Source: Gammaproteobacteria bacterium (GTDB taxonomy: Bacteria; Pseudomonadota; Gammaproteobacteria; JAJPIJ01). Taken from it: a stretch of 64,000 nucleotides of DNA. Positions 25,526-33,686 of this stretch are shown piece by piece. The position numbers and the translations under genes were made by a program. Under the pieces are notes generated by a model. That model did no database searches, had not been told where the DNA came from, and saw nothing but the letters and a program-made list of their open reading frames with translations. The DNA is taken from positions 50,927 to 114,926 of the forward strand of contig DATJVC010000017.1 in assembly GCA_035501935.1 (NCBI GenBank), read 5' to 3'. Numbering within the stretch: the stretch's first letter is position 1; every line of letters starts with the position of its first letter.

Positions 25526-25938
25526 GCTCACCTCTCTGCTGGACTGCCAGTCCTTCAATTTGAATTGGGGATGCGGCGATATGAAATCAAGGGTCGCCGG
25601 CTCTTCAGATTCCGGGCCGCCGGGTCGCGTTCAGGATCGGTTCATCTAGCCCGTCCCCGCCGGTGCTTTGCTCGGGCATACATATATATATATGTGTCGT
25701 GGCGTAGTGCCCCGGTCTTCCTGACCTCAAGGTGAGACAGCATCATGGTTGTATAGTTTCAAAAGCAGCCCGGGAACTCCCATCGGGGATCCGGAAGCCC
25801 CAAAGCCAGGCGGGCGCGACTCCGCGGGACATCCCGAATGATCTGTCCTAAACTTGCGGGGCCACCGTCGCCTCGTGCTTTCGTCGTTTGGTCGACTGTG
25901 CAACACCCGGCATCATTCGGAGGAATGGAGGACCGCGC
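25526..25938. other. Divergent intergenic region of 413 bp upstream of nirK and mlaC
   Basis: No convincing gene is present. The notable element is a perfect 16-bp AT palindrome, ACATATATATATATGT (25680-25695), 155 bp from mlaC and 244 bp from nirK. It may be an operator or a DNA-bending site. I find no FNR-type box and no recognisable NsrR or NnrR site. A long nirK leader (if the promoter is near the palindrome) or an unrecognised promoter closer to the gene is possible. Confidence 0.45.
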
Positions 25939-27432
25939 ATGATCACGTCTCGCCTGCTTTCATGTCTCGCCTGCTCGTTCATAGTGGTAATTTTGTTGCT
26001 CGCCGGCTGCGAAAAAAATCCGTTTGCGGCGACCAGCGCCTATGACCCCGGCAGGATGGACTTGAAACCGGCGCCGGCCAGGGTGACATCGGAGCGCCAC
26101 ACCGGCGCCTTTGCCGAGGGCGCGGCGCTCAGTTTCGGCGCCGAGTTGAAGCCGCTCGATCCCTCGCCGGTGAAGAGCGTCCGGCTCGACACCACGCATA
26201 AGATCATCGAAATCGCCCCCGGCGTGAAATTCAGCGCCTGGACCTTCGGCGATCAGGTGCCGGGGCCGACGATCCGCGCCCGCGTCGGCGATCGCATCAA
26301 GTTCAGCATGACCAATCGCAGCGACGAGGCGGCGCCCGGCTTGCGCCTGACCGCCGCGCCCATGATGCACTCAATGGACTTTCATGCGGCCATGGTCTCG
26401 CCGCAGGACAAGTACCGCTCGATCGCACCGGGGCAGACGATGGAGTTTGAATTCACGCCCAACTATCCGGGCGTCTTCATGTACCACTGCGGGACACCGA
26501 TGATTCTGGAGCACATCGCCTCGGGCATGTACGGGGCACTCATTGTCGAACCGCGCGAGGGCTATCCCACGAAGGTGGACCGCGAGTACGTCGTCATCCA
26601 GAGCGAGTTCTACGCCAGGCCCGATCCCGAGAACCGCAAGGTGGACGGCGAACCGCTCTACGTGCTCGACGGCGAAAGCGTGCGCAAGGCGACGCCCAAC
26701 TACACCGTGTTCAACGGCGTGCACAATGGCATGGTGAGAAAACCGCTGAAGGCCAGGCCGGGCGAGCGTGTGCGCCTGTTCGTGCTCAACGTCGGGCCGA
26801 GCAGGACCTCGAGCTTCCACGTTGTCGGCACGATCTTCGATCGCGTATGGATGGACGGAAATCCCGACAACCAGTTCCGCGGCATGCAGACGGTGCTGCT
26901 CGGATCCTCCAGCAGCGCCATCGTCGAGTTCATGATCCCGGAGGCCGGCCAGTACATCATGGTGGACCACCATTTCGCCAATGCCTCGCAGGGCGCGGTC
27001 GGCCTCATCGACGCCGGCGGCAAGCCCGGGGAAAAGCAGGACATCGAGCATCACAATATGGCGGCCACGGCCACGCCAGACGATCCGGAGGCGGTGAAGG
27101 GCAAGCTGGATTTCGAAAGCAAATGCCTTGTCTGCCATTCCATCGGCCAGGGCAGGAAGCTGGGCCCCGATCTTGCGGGCGTCACCCGGCGGCGCAGCGA
27201 CGAGTGGCTGGTGAAATGGTTGAAATCGCCGGAGACCATGCTGCAATCCGATCCCGACGCGCAGGCGATCCTGAAGGAGGCGAACAATTTCCCCATGCCG
27301 AATCAGAATCTGTCCGAAAACGACATCCGGCAATACATCAAATATTTCCACTGGTCCGACGAACATCTTGGCGCGCCGGCTGGCGCAAAACCCGCCAGCG
27401 GTGCGGCTGAATCAAGCGAACGCGCGGAATGA
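25939..27432 (+). CDS. nirK: Copper-containing nitrite reductase with fused C-terminal cytochrome c domain (NirK), lipoprotein
   Basis: 497 residues, starting at an ATG preceded by GGAGG. A lipobox (LLLAGC, Cys24) predicts a lipid-anchored periplasmic protein. Two cupredoxin domains hold type 1 copper ligands His144, Cys184, His192 and Met197, and type 2 ligands His149, His183 and one of His344/His345; the catalytic Asp147 (SMDFH) and His294 (SSFHVVG) are present, with Val at the usual second-sphere Ile position. A C-terminal cytochrome c domain has CLVCH (396-400) and a likely axial Met453. This is the three-domain NirK type in which the fused heme passes electrons to type 1 copper. It reduces nitrite to NO. 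It is coupled to the CGHC gene by ATGA overlap. Confidence 0.95.
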   Translation: MITSRLLSCLACSFIVVILLLAGCEKNPFAATSAYDPGRMDLKPAPARVTSERHTGAFAEGAALSFGAELKPLDPSPVKSVRLDTTHKIIEIAPGVKFSAWTFGDQVPGPTIRARVGDRIKFSMTNRSDEAAPGLRLTAAPMMHSMDFHAAMVSPQDKYRSIAPGQTMEFEFTPNYPGVFMYHCGTPMILEHIASGMYGALIVEPREGYPTKVDREYVVIQSEFYARPDPENRKVDGEPLYVLDGESVRKATPNYTVFNGVHNGMVRKPLKARPGERVRLFVLNVGPSRTSSFHVVGTIFDRVWMDGNPDNQFRGMQTVLLGSSSSAIVEFMIPEAGQYIMVDHHFANASQGAVGLIDAGGKPGEKQDIEHHNMAATATPDDPEAVKGKLDFESKCLVCHSIGQGRKLGPDLAGVTRRRSDEWLVKWLKSPETMLQSDPDAQAILKEANNFPMPNQNLSENDIRQYIKYFHWSDEHLGAPAGAKPASGAAESSERAE

Positions 27433-27845
27433 CGATTGTGCGGAGACATCCCGCAGCCATCGTTGCTCTGCTGATTTCCGCGGGCATCAGCCCGGCCTTC
27501 GGCTGCGGCCACTGCGTCGAGGATAAAATCGCGGCGGTATACGACTACGAGATGGTGAACAGGGCGGCGGCCGCGGGACACGCAATCGCCTATTGCCTCA
27601 TCGAGGGCCGCCTGATGACGGATGAAACGCGGCAACGGGAAATTGTGCGCTCGTTGGAAGCGACAGCGGGGGTGGATCCCGGCACGACGCGCGTTTCACC
27701 GGAAAACGCGGCGCTCGCTTTTGCCTTCAATGCAACCGAGGTGCCGCTTGATGCGGTATTGCGGACGGCAAACGGTCTTCTTGCCAGGAAGGGGATCAAC
27801 CTCGTGCCGATCCGGGTCGTGGACAGGCCGGCGGAATTCAAATGA
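27429..27845 (+). CDS. Exported CGHC-motif protein of unknown function
   Basis: 138 residues. A signal peptide (IVALLISAGISPAFG) ends right before CGHCVEDKIAAVYDYEMVNRA, so the mature protein would begin with a CxxC motif. The remaining sequence is a small alpha/beta domain with two patterns resembling ferredoxin-like heavy-metal-binding folds, but no family is certain. The start overlaps the nirK stop (ATGA), and the nnrS start is 8 bp after its stop, so all three form one operon. I infer a role in copper delivery to, or disulfide/metal maintenance of, NirK; this is inference from context and the CGHC motif only. Confidence 0.65.
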   Translation: MTIVRRHPAAIVALLISAGISPAFGCGHCVEDKIAAVYDYEMVNRAAAAGHAIAYCLIEGRLMTDETRQREIVRSLEATAGVDPGTTRVSPENAALAFAFNATEVPLDAVLRTANGLLARKGINLVPIRVVDRPAEFK

Positions 27846-27852
27846 GCGGCTG

Positions 27853-29022
27853 ATGTCTTTTCGGGCGCATCCAGTCTGGGCTTTGGGGTTCCGGCCGTTT
27901 TTTCTGCTCGCGGCGCTGGCCGCCGTCGTGTGGATGCCGCTGTGGTCGCTGATCTACGCCGCCGTCCTGCCGCTGCCGATGCATTTCTCGGCGCCGGTAT
28001 GGCACGGCCACGAAATGATCTTTGGCTTCACCGCCGCCGTTATCGCGGGGTTTCTGCTGACAGCGGTGCCGAACTGGACCGGTGTGCCGGGACAGCGGGG
28101 CGGCATCCTGGTGGCATTGTCCGCGATCTGGCTTGCCGGCCGCGCGGTGATGCTGCTGAGCGGATGGCTGCCGGCGTGGCTGGTCGCAATCGTTGACACA
28201 GCTTTCTTTCCGGCGGTGGTATGGGCCATCCGTCCATCCTTGGTCGCCGCTGGAAAGGCGCGCAATTTCCTGTTCCCGCGGGTGCTGCTGGCGCTGGCCG
28301 CCGTTGATATGCTGATCCATCTGGGAGGCATGCGGATGGTTCCGATCGGCGAGGAAGTGGGCCTCAAGGCGGCGATCGATCTGGTGACCCTGCTGATGGT
28401 GGTCATGGGCGGGCGCGTCGTGCCCAGCTTTACCGCCAATGCGGTCGGCAGTCCGCCGCGCCAGTCTAATTGGACCGACCGCTGGTCGTTGTACGCCATG
28501 CTGGTGTTGACCGGGCTGGAGTTCGCCCCCGTCATGGCGGGGGCGCAGGGCCTGGCGGCGCTGGCGGCCGGCGTGGTCAATGCCTGGCGCATGCGTGGCT
28601 GGCAGACGATCAAGACGGCGGGACAGCCGATATTGTGGGTGCTGCACCTCGGCTACGCCTGGGTGGTGATCGGGCTGCTGCTGAAGGCGGCGGCATTGCT
28701 GACGGACTGGGTGCGGTGGCAGGACGCCATCCACGGACTGACCGCCGGCGCCATCGGCACCTTTACGCTCGGCATGATGTCGCGGGTGGCGCTGGGCCAC
28801 ACCGGCCGGCCGCTCAAGGTCAGGCCGGTCATCGCCATCGCCTATCTGATGATTTCGCTGGCCGCGATCCTGAGGATTATCACCCCCGTGGGCCTGTCTG
28901 CGGCCACCATTGTGGCGATGACCCATGTAGCCAGCTGTCTGTGGGCGGGAGCGTTTCTGATTTATTTGATCGTCTATGCACCCATGCTGCTGCGTCCGCG
29001 CGCCGACGGCCGCCCCGGTTGA
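27853..29022 (+). CDS. nnrS: NnrS family heme-copper membrane protein
   Basis: 389 residues, about 12 membrane segments, starting MSFRAHPVWALGFRPFFLLAALAA (the typical NnrS N-terminus), with WHGHEMIFGFTAAVIAGFLLTAVPNWTG, GGRVVPSFTANA and the later HGLTAGAIGTFTLGMMSRVALGHTGR. These are conserved NnrS blocks holding the His residues implicated in metal binding. NnrS relieves NO and iron-nitrosyl stress in denitrifiers. The frame extends to 27622, but that part only overlaps the previous gene in another frame. It follows nirK and the CGHC gene directly. No nitric oxide reductase gene is in the window. Confidence 0.93.
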   Translation: MSFRAHPVWALGFRPFFLLAALAAVVWMPLWSLIYAAVLPLPMHFSAPVWHGHEMIFGFTAAVIAGFLLTAVPNWTGVPGQRGGILVALSAIWLAGRAVMLLSGWLPAWLVAIVDTAFFPAVVWAIRPSLVAAGKARNFLFPRVLLALAAVDMLIHLGGMRMVPIGEEVGLKAAIDLVTLLMVVMGGRVVPSFTANAVGSPPRQSNWTDRWSLYAMLVLTGLEFAPVMAGAQGLAALAAGVVNAWRMRGWQTIKTAGQPILWVLHLGYAWVVIGLLLKAAALLTDWVRWQDAIHGLTAGAIGTFTLGMMSRVALGHTGRPLKVRPVIAIAYLMISLAAILRIITPVGLSAATIVAMTHVASCLWAGAFLIYLIVYAPMLLRPRADGRPG

Positions 29023-29113
29023 GAAGCGCGGGAAGGTAAATAGCGCGGATTTGAACAGGCGATGGCAAGCGCATGGATGCGATGCAAACAAATGACAGGA
29101 CGGGCAGCACGCG

Positions 29114-29566
29114 ATGACGAATGTAGTTGAAAATAAGACGCCGGCCGGGACCGGCCATTGGGAGCATTTTCCGCATGAGGCCGACATGGGCGTGCGTGGG
29201 TTTGGGGCGACCAGGGACGAAGCCTTCGAGCAGGCGGCGCTGGCGCTGATGGCGGTGATCGTGGATCTCGATACCGTCGAGCCGCATGACGAGGTCGCAC
29301 TTTATTGCGAGGCGCCCAACGATGAGTTGCTGTTCGCGGAATGGCTGAATGCCCTTGTCTATGAGATGGCCGTGAACAAAATGCTTTTCAGCCGGTTCGC
29401 CGTTCGCATCGACGGCGGCAAACTGAACGCGCGGGCGTGGGGTGAACGCATCGACATGGAGAGGCACCGGCCGGCCGTGGAAATCAAGGGCGCGACCTAT
29501 ACCGCCCTGCGTGTCTCCCGGGACGCCGCCGGCGAATGGATGGCGCAGACGGTCGTGGACGTTTGA
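29114..29566 (+). CDS. Archease, RtcB activator
   Basis: 150 residues matching the archease family: WEHFPHEADMGVRGFGATRDEAFEQAALALMAVIVD near the N-terminus, DELLFAEWLNALVYEM, and a C-terminal KGATYTALRV. Its Asp and Glu residues bind Ca2+ or Mg2+. In archaea and humans archease speeds up guanylylation of the RNA ligase RtcB, which is encoded 3 nt downstream (29570), so the partnership is conserved. Bacterial RtcB systems are thought to repair broken RNA; no obvious RtcA or RtcR gene is present. Confidence 0.9.
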   Translation: MTNVVENKTPAGTGHWEHFPHEADMGVRGFGATRDEAFEQAALALMAVIVDLDTVEPHDEVALYCEAPNDELLFAEWLNALVYEMAVNKMLFSRFAVRIDGGKLNARAWGERIDMERHRPAVEIKGATYTALRVSRDAAGEWMAQTVVDV

Positions 29567-29569
29567 ACC

Positions 29570-31000
29570 GTGGATTTCGGCCTGTTAAAGCGGCGGTCAG
29601 AACATGAATGGGAGATCGCCCCACATGGGGACATGCGCGTGCCCGCGATCATTTATGCCTCGGAGGCGCTGGTGCGGGACATGGACCACAAGGTTTACGA
29701 ACAGCTGGTCAACGTGGCGACGCTGCCCGGCATCGTGCAGGCTGCCTACGCCATGCCCGACGCGCACTGGGGCTACGGTTTTCCGATCGGCGGCGTGGCG
29801 GCGTTCGATCCGGATGCGGGCGGCGTGGTGTCCGCCGGTGGCGTAGGCTTCGACATCTCCTGCGGCGTGCGCTGTCTGCACACCGGGCTTCTGCGCGCCG
29901 ACATCATGCCGGTGCAGAAGGAACTCGCCGACATGCTCTACCATCGCATCCCGGCGGGGATGGGCAGCACCGGCGCCATCCGCCTCAATGCCGAGGAGAT
30001 GGACGCCATGCTCGTCGGCGGCGCCCAGTGGGCGGTGGCGCAGGGCTGGGGCACCGCGGCGGATCTCGAACGCACCGAAGAGCGCGGACTGATGCGGCAC
30101 GCCAGACCGGCCAACGTGTCATTGCACGCGAAAAAACGCCAGCGCGATGAGATGGGGACGCTGGGCAGCGGCAATCACTACCTCGAAGTGCAGGAGGTCA
30201 CGGCCGTGTACGATGCGGCGGTCGCCGGGGTCTTCGGCCTCAAGCAGGGCGACGTCGTGGTCATGATTCACTGCGGTTCGCGCGGGCTCGGCCATCAGAT
30301 CGGCACGGAGTTCTTGAAGCACATGACGATCGCGGCGGGCGATTACGGCATCCGGCTTCCCGATCGCGAACTCGCCTGCGCGCCGATCAATTCGGAAGTC
30401 GGCCAGCGGTATCTCGGCGCGATGCGCGCCGGCATCAATTGCGCGCTGGCCAACCGGCAAATCCTGACACATCTGGTGCGCGAGGCGTTTGCCGAGGTTC
30501 TGCCGCGGGCGGGCATGCCGTTGCTCTACGACGTCTCCCACAATACCTGCAAGGTCGAAACGCATCGGATCGGCGGCGTTTCCCGAGAACTGTTCGTCCA
30601 TCGCAAGGGCGCCACGCGCGCCTTCGGGCCGGGACATCCCGACATCCCGGAGCCGCTGCGCGCCGCCGGGCAGCCGGTTCTGATCGGCGGCTCCATGGGC
30701 ACCGGATCCTACGTGCTGACCGGCACTGCGGCGTCCGAGGAATTGTCCTTCAGTTCCGCCTGCCACGGGGCCGGGCGGGCCATGAGCCGCCATCAGGCCT
30801 ATCGCACGTGGAAGGGCCGCCAGGTGATCGACGAACTGGCGGGGCGCGGCATCCTGATCCGCAGCCCCTCGGGACGGGGCGTCGCGGAAGAAGCGCCGGG
30901 GGCCTATAAAGATGTATCGGCGGTGGTGGATGCCGCCGATGCAGCGGGGCTGGCACGCAAGATCGCCCGCGTCGAGCCACTCATATGTATCAAGGGATAG
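29570..31000 (+). CDS. rtcB: tRNA-splicing/RNA-repair ligase RtcB
   Basis: 476 residues from a GTG start. The manganese ligands are visible: Asp95 and Cys98 in GVGFDISCGVRC, His in GSGNHYLEVQE, His in HCGSRGLGHQIG, His in YDVSHNTCK, and the guanylated His in CHGAGR. It joins 2',3'-cyclic phosphate or 3'-phosphate ends to 5'-OH ends using GTP. The C-terminus ends IKG, the normal RtcB ending. The GTG lies 3 nt after the archease stop, so the pair is an operon. RNA ligation during stress fits a growth-arrest context. No RtcR-type sigma-54 activator is visible. Confidence 0.96.
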   Translation: MDFGLLKRRSEHEWEIAPHGDMRVPAIIYASEALVRDMDHKVYEQLVNVATLPGIVQAAYAMPDAHWGYGFPIGGVAAFDPDAGGVVSAGGVGFDISCGVRCLHTGLLRADIMPVQKELADMLYHRIPAGMGSTGAIRLNAEEMDAMLVGGAQWAVAQGWGTAADLERTEERGLMRHARPANVSLHAKKRQRDEMGTLGSGNHYLEVQEVTAVYDAAVAGVFGLKQGDVVVMIHCGSRGLGHQIGTEFLKHMTIAAGDYGIRLPDRELACAPINSEVGQRYLGAMRAGINCALANRQILTHLVREAFAEVLPRAGMPLLYDVSHNTCKVETHRIGGVSRELFVHRKGATRAFGPGHPDIPEPLRAAGQPVLIGGSMGTGSYVLTGTAASEELSFSSACHGAGRAMSRHQAYRTWKGRQVIDELAGRGILIRSPSGRGVAEEAPGAYKDVSAVVDAADAAGLARKIARVEPLICIKG

Positions 31001-31025
31001 GCCGGGGACGCTCCCGGCAGCGCGG

Positions 31026-32264
31026 ATGAAGGGTCGTGATCGAATTCACCGACCCATCTCTGGAGATCGCCGGCGTTTTCTGGCCATGGCCGGGCGCGCG
31101 CTGCTCGGCGGCCTGCTGACGCGCGCGGCGCTGGCGATGGCGGCGGCGGAATCAACGAAGGATGTGACGCTGTTTCTGTGCGGCGACGTGATGACCGGCC
31201 GCGGCGTCGATCAAATCCTGCCACATCCCGGCAACCCGCGCCTGCATGAATTCTATATGCATTCCGCGCTCGGCTATCTCGAACTGGCGGAGGAGGCGAC
31301 GGGGCCGATCAAGCATCCCGTGGACTTTGCCTACATCTGGGGCGATGCGCTGGCCGAACTCGAACGCCGGCAGCCGGCGGTGCGGATTATCAATCTCGAA
31401 ACCGCAGTGACCACGAGCGATTCCGCATGGCGCGGCAAGGGCATCCATTACCGCATGCATCCGGCGAACGTGCCGTGCCTGTCGGCGGCGCGGATTGATT
31501 GCTGCGGCCTCGCCAACAATCACGTCATGGACTGGGGAATCGAGGGTCTTGAGGAGACCCTGACAGTGTTGCATGCCGCCGGCATCAAGACACCCGGTGC
31601 AGGACGCAACTGGACCGAGGCATCGGCGCCGGCCGTCTTCGAGCTGCCGTCAGGCAGCCGCGTGCTGGTCTTCGCCTTCGGCAGCGGCACTGCCGGCGTA
31701 TTTCCGGCATGGCTCGCCACGGAAAATCGGCCCGGCGTGAATGTGCTGGACGATTTTTCCTCCAGGTCGCTACAGGACGTCCGCCGGCGAATCGCCAGCG
31801 TGAAACGCAGCAGCGACGTTGTCGTGGTGTCCCTGCACTGGGGCGACAACTGGGGCTACGACGTGCCGCGGGACCAGATGGAGTTCGCTCACGGCCTGAT
31901 CGATGTCGCGGGTGCGGACATTGTCCACGGCCATTCATCTCACCACCCCAAGGCCATCGAGGTTTATCGCGACAAGCTCATTCTCTACGGCTGCGGCGAC
32001 TTTATTAATGACTACGAGGGCATCGGCGGCTACGAATCGTACCGCTCCGATCTTACACTGATGTATTTCCCCACCTTCGATCCCGGCACCGGACGGCTGC
32101 GGCAACTGTCGTTGACGCCAATGCAGATTCGCCATTTTCGGGTGAATCGCACGGGTGGGGAGGACATGCACTGGCTCGAGGCGATGCTGAACCGCGAGGG
32201 GCGCCGGTTTGGCACCCGTTTTCGGCTTGCGTCCGACGGTTCACTGGCGGCAGAGTGGCGTTAG
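31026..32264 (+). CDS. CapA family protein (PGA_cap metallophosphatase-like), Tat-exported
   Basis: 412 residues. The N-terminus has a twin-arginine signal (RRRFLAMAGRALLGGLLTRAALA). The CapA domain shows LFLCGDVMTGRGVDQ, IINLETAVT, CCGLANNHVMDWG, VVVVSLHWGDNWGYDVP, DIVHGHSSHHPKAIEVYRDKLILYGCGDFINDY; these carry the His/Asp residues of calcineurin-like metallophosphatases. The family was named for poly-gamma-glutamate capsule synthesis, but many members such as this one stand alone and their substrate is unknown. It follows rtcB by 25 nt. A CapA-family gene (Rv0574c) is also part of the mycobacterial DosR regulon. Confidence 0.86.
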   Translation: MKGRDRIHRPISGDRRRFLAMAGRALLGGLLTRAALAMAAAESTKDVTLFLCGDVMTGRGVDQILPHPGNPRLHEFYMHSALGYLELAEEATGPIKHPVDFAYIWGDALAELERRQPAVRIINLETAVTTSDSAWRGKGIHYRMHPANVPCLSAARIDCCGLANNHVMDWGIEGLEETLTVLHAAGIKTPGAGRNWTEASAPAVFELPSGSRVLVFAFGSGTAGVFPAWLATENRPGVNVLDDFSSRSLQDVRRRIASVKRSSDVVVVSLHWGDNWGYDVPRDQMEFAHGLIDVAGADIVHGHSSHHPKAIEVYRDKLILYGCGDFINDYEGIGGYESYRSDLTLMYFPTFDPGTGRLRQLSLTPMQIRHFRVNRTGGEDMHWLEAMLNREGRRFGTRFRLASDGSLAAEWR

Positions 32265-32311
32265 CGGGGGGGGTGCCCGCCGGACCGGCTCCGCCGGGAT
32301 CCACCGCCGGA

Positions 32312-32352
32312 TTGATTCAAATCAATGTCGGGGTTCGTCACGCCGTTATACT
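32312..32352 (+). promoter_or_regulatory. FNR/Anr-type box and class II promoter for the PRT operon
   Basis: TTGATTCAAATCAA (32312-32325) is a perfect FNR-family palindrome. TATACT (32347-32352), a good -10, begins 21 nt later. The predicted start is near 32359-32360, box centre near -41.5, and the ATG is 20 nt further. This is the clearest example in the window of the box/-10 pair. Confidence 0.78.
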
Positions 32353-32379
32353 GAAAATCATCCAGCGGAAAATCGCCTC

Positions 32380-33027
32380 ATGCGTTTCAAAGATCGGGCC
32401 GATGCGGGACGCCGTCTCGCTGCTCTATTACAGAAATATCGGGGCAAGGAGGGTGTGGTCTTTGCCCTGCCGCGCGGCGGCGTGCCTGTGGGCGCCGAAG
32501 TGGCGCGCGCACTCGACATGCCGCTGGATCTCATCATTGCCCGCAAGATCGGCCACCCCGACAATCCCGAATACGCTATCGCCGCCGTCACCGAAACCGG
32601 AGAACTGGCCGCCAATCCCCAGGAGGTCGAAGGGGTGAACGAGGACTGGTACCGGCGGGCGGTGGTGGCGGAACGGCAGGAGGCGCAGCGACGGCATGGG
32701 CGCTATCTCGGTGACCGGCCCGGGGTCACGGCCGAGGGCCGGGTGGCCATCGTGGTGGACGACGGAATCGCGACTGGCCTCACCGTGACCGCCGCCATCA
32801 AGGACGCGCGGCGGCGCAAACCGTCACGCCTCGTGCTGGCGGTCCCCGTGGCCCCGCGTGACACTGCCGGCCGGCTGTCGCGCATGGTTGATGATTTCGT
32901 CGCGGTCGGCACGCCGGAGTATTTTCTGGGCGCGGTGGGGGCGTATTACGACGATTTCAGGCAGGTCACGGACGAAGAGGTCGTGGCGATCCTTGCCGGC
33001 ACTCCCGCGGCGGGGGCGGCCGCATGA
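32380..33027 (+). CDS. Phosphoribosyltransferase-family protein (ComF/Rv0571c N-domain type)
   Basis: 215 residues starting MRFKDRADAGRRLAALLQ. The PRPP-binding loop is VAIVVDDGIATGLTV; before it come VFALPRGGVPVGAEVARAL and LIIARKIGHPDNPEYAIAAVTETGE, after it LAVPVAPRDTAGRL. It belongs to the 'PRTase_1' proteins seen with stress genes rather than to a known nucleobase salvage enzyme. Gene order (PRT, hydrolase with ATGA overlap, APH-like kinase) matches domains fused in mycobacterial Rv0571c (PRT plus hydrolase, as I recall). It is the first gene of an FNR-controlled operon. A second copy is at 50575. Substrate unknown. Confidence 0.88.
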   Translation: MRFKDRADAGRRLAALLQKYRGKEGVVFALPRGGVPVGAEVARALDMPLDLIIARKIGHPDNPEYAIAAVTETGELAANPQEVEGVNEDWYRRAVVAERQEAQRRHGRYLGDRPGVTAEGRVAIVVDDGIATGLTVTAAIKDARRRKPSRLVLAVPVAPRDTAGRLSRMVDDFVAVGTPEYFLGAVGAYYDDFRQVTDEEVVAILAGTPAAGAAA

Positions 33028-33686
33028 CGGCGCCGACAGAAACCAGCGTAGGTATTCCACTCGACAACGCCATGCACGCGGGCGATCTGTACATGCCCGC
33101 GTCCGGCGCCACCGGTATCGTCCTGTTCGCGCACGGCAGCGGCAGCAGCCGCCGCTCGCCCCGCAATCGCATGGTTGCCGGCGCGCTGCACGAAAAGGGG
33201 CTGGCCACGCTGCTGTTCGATCTGCTGACCGAGTCGGAGGATCGCGATTACGAAACGCGTTTTGACATCGAATTACTGACGCGCCGGCTGGTGAGCGCCA
33301 CGGACTGGCTCGGGCGACAGCAGCGATTGCGCGAACTGGCCATCGGCTATTTTGGCGCCAGCACGGGCGCAGCGGCGGCGCTCAGGGCTGCAGCTGCGCT
33401 TCCCGACCGCATCCATGCCGTGGTATCACGCGGCGGCAGGCCGGATCTGGCAATGGCGGATCTGCCGGAGGTGCGCGCGCCCACCCTGCTCATCGTCGGC
33501 GGCGCTGACTGGCAGGTGCTTGAGTTGAACCGCCAGGCGCACGCCCGCCTCAATGCGGTGAAATCGCTTGAAGTCGTTCCGAACGCCACCCACCTTTTCG
33601 AGGAGCCCGGCGCTCTTGAACAGGTGGCGCTTCTCGCCGGCGCCTGGTTCCGCAAATATCTGGGGAAGACAGCGGCGCCATCGTGA
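33024..33686 (+). CDS. Alpha/beta-hydrolase (dienelactone hydrolase-like), coupled to PRT
   Basis: 220 residues. The N-terminal half has LFAHGSGSSRRSPRNRMVA; the nucleophile elbow region reads YFGASTGAAAAL, with Ser in GASTG; the acid is in PTLLIVGGADWQVLELN, and the His in PNATHLFEE. It resembles the hydrolase domain fused to the phosphoribosyltransferase in mycobacterial Rv0571c. It overlaps the PRT stop (ATGA), so the two proteins are made in a coupled manner and probably act on the same pathway. Substrate unknown. Confidence 0.85.
   Translation: MTAPTETSVGIPLDNAMHAGDLYMPASGATGIVLFAHGSGSSRRSPRNRMVAGALHEKGLATLLFDLLTESEDRDYETRFDIELLTRRLVSATDWLGRQQRLRELAIGYFGASTGAAAALRAAAALPDRIHAVVSRGGRPDLAMADLPEVRAPTLLIVGGADWQVLELNRQAHARLNAVKSLEVVPNATHLFEEPGALEQVALLAGAWFRKYLGKTAAPS

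Noticed and set aside
27838..29187. Open frame antisense to nnrS
   Set aside because: Low-complexity Gln/His/Arg-rich translation; the sense frame encodes the typical NnrS membrane pattern.
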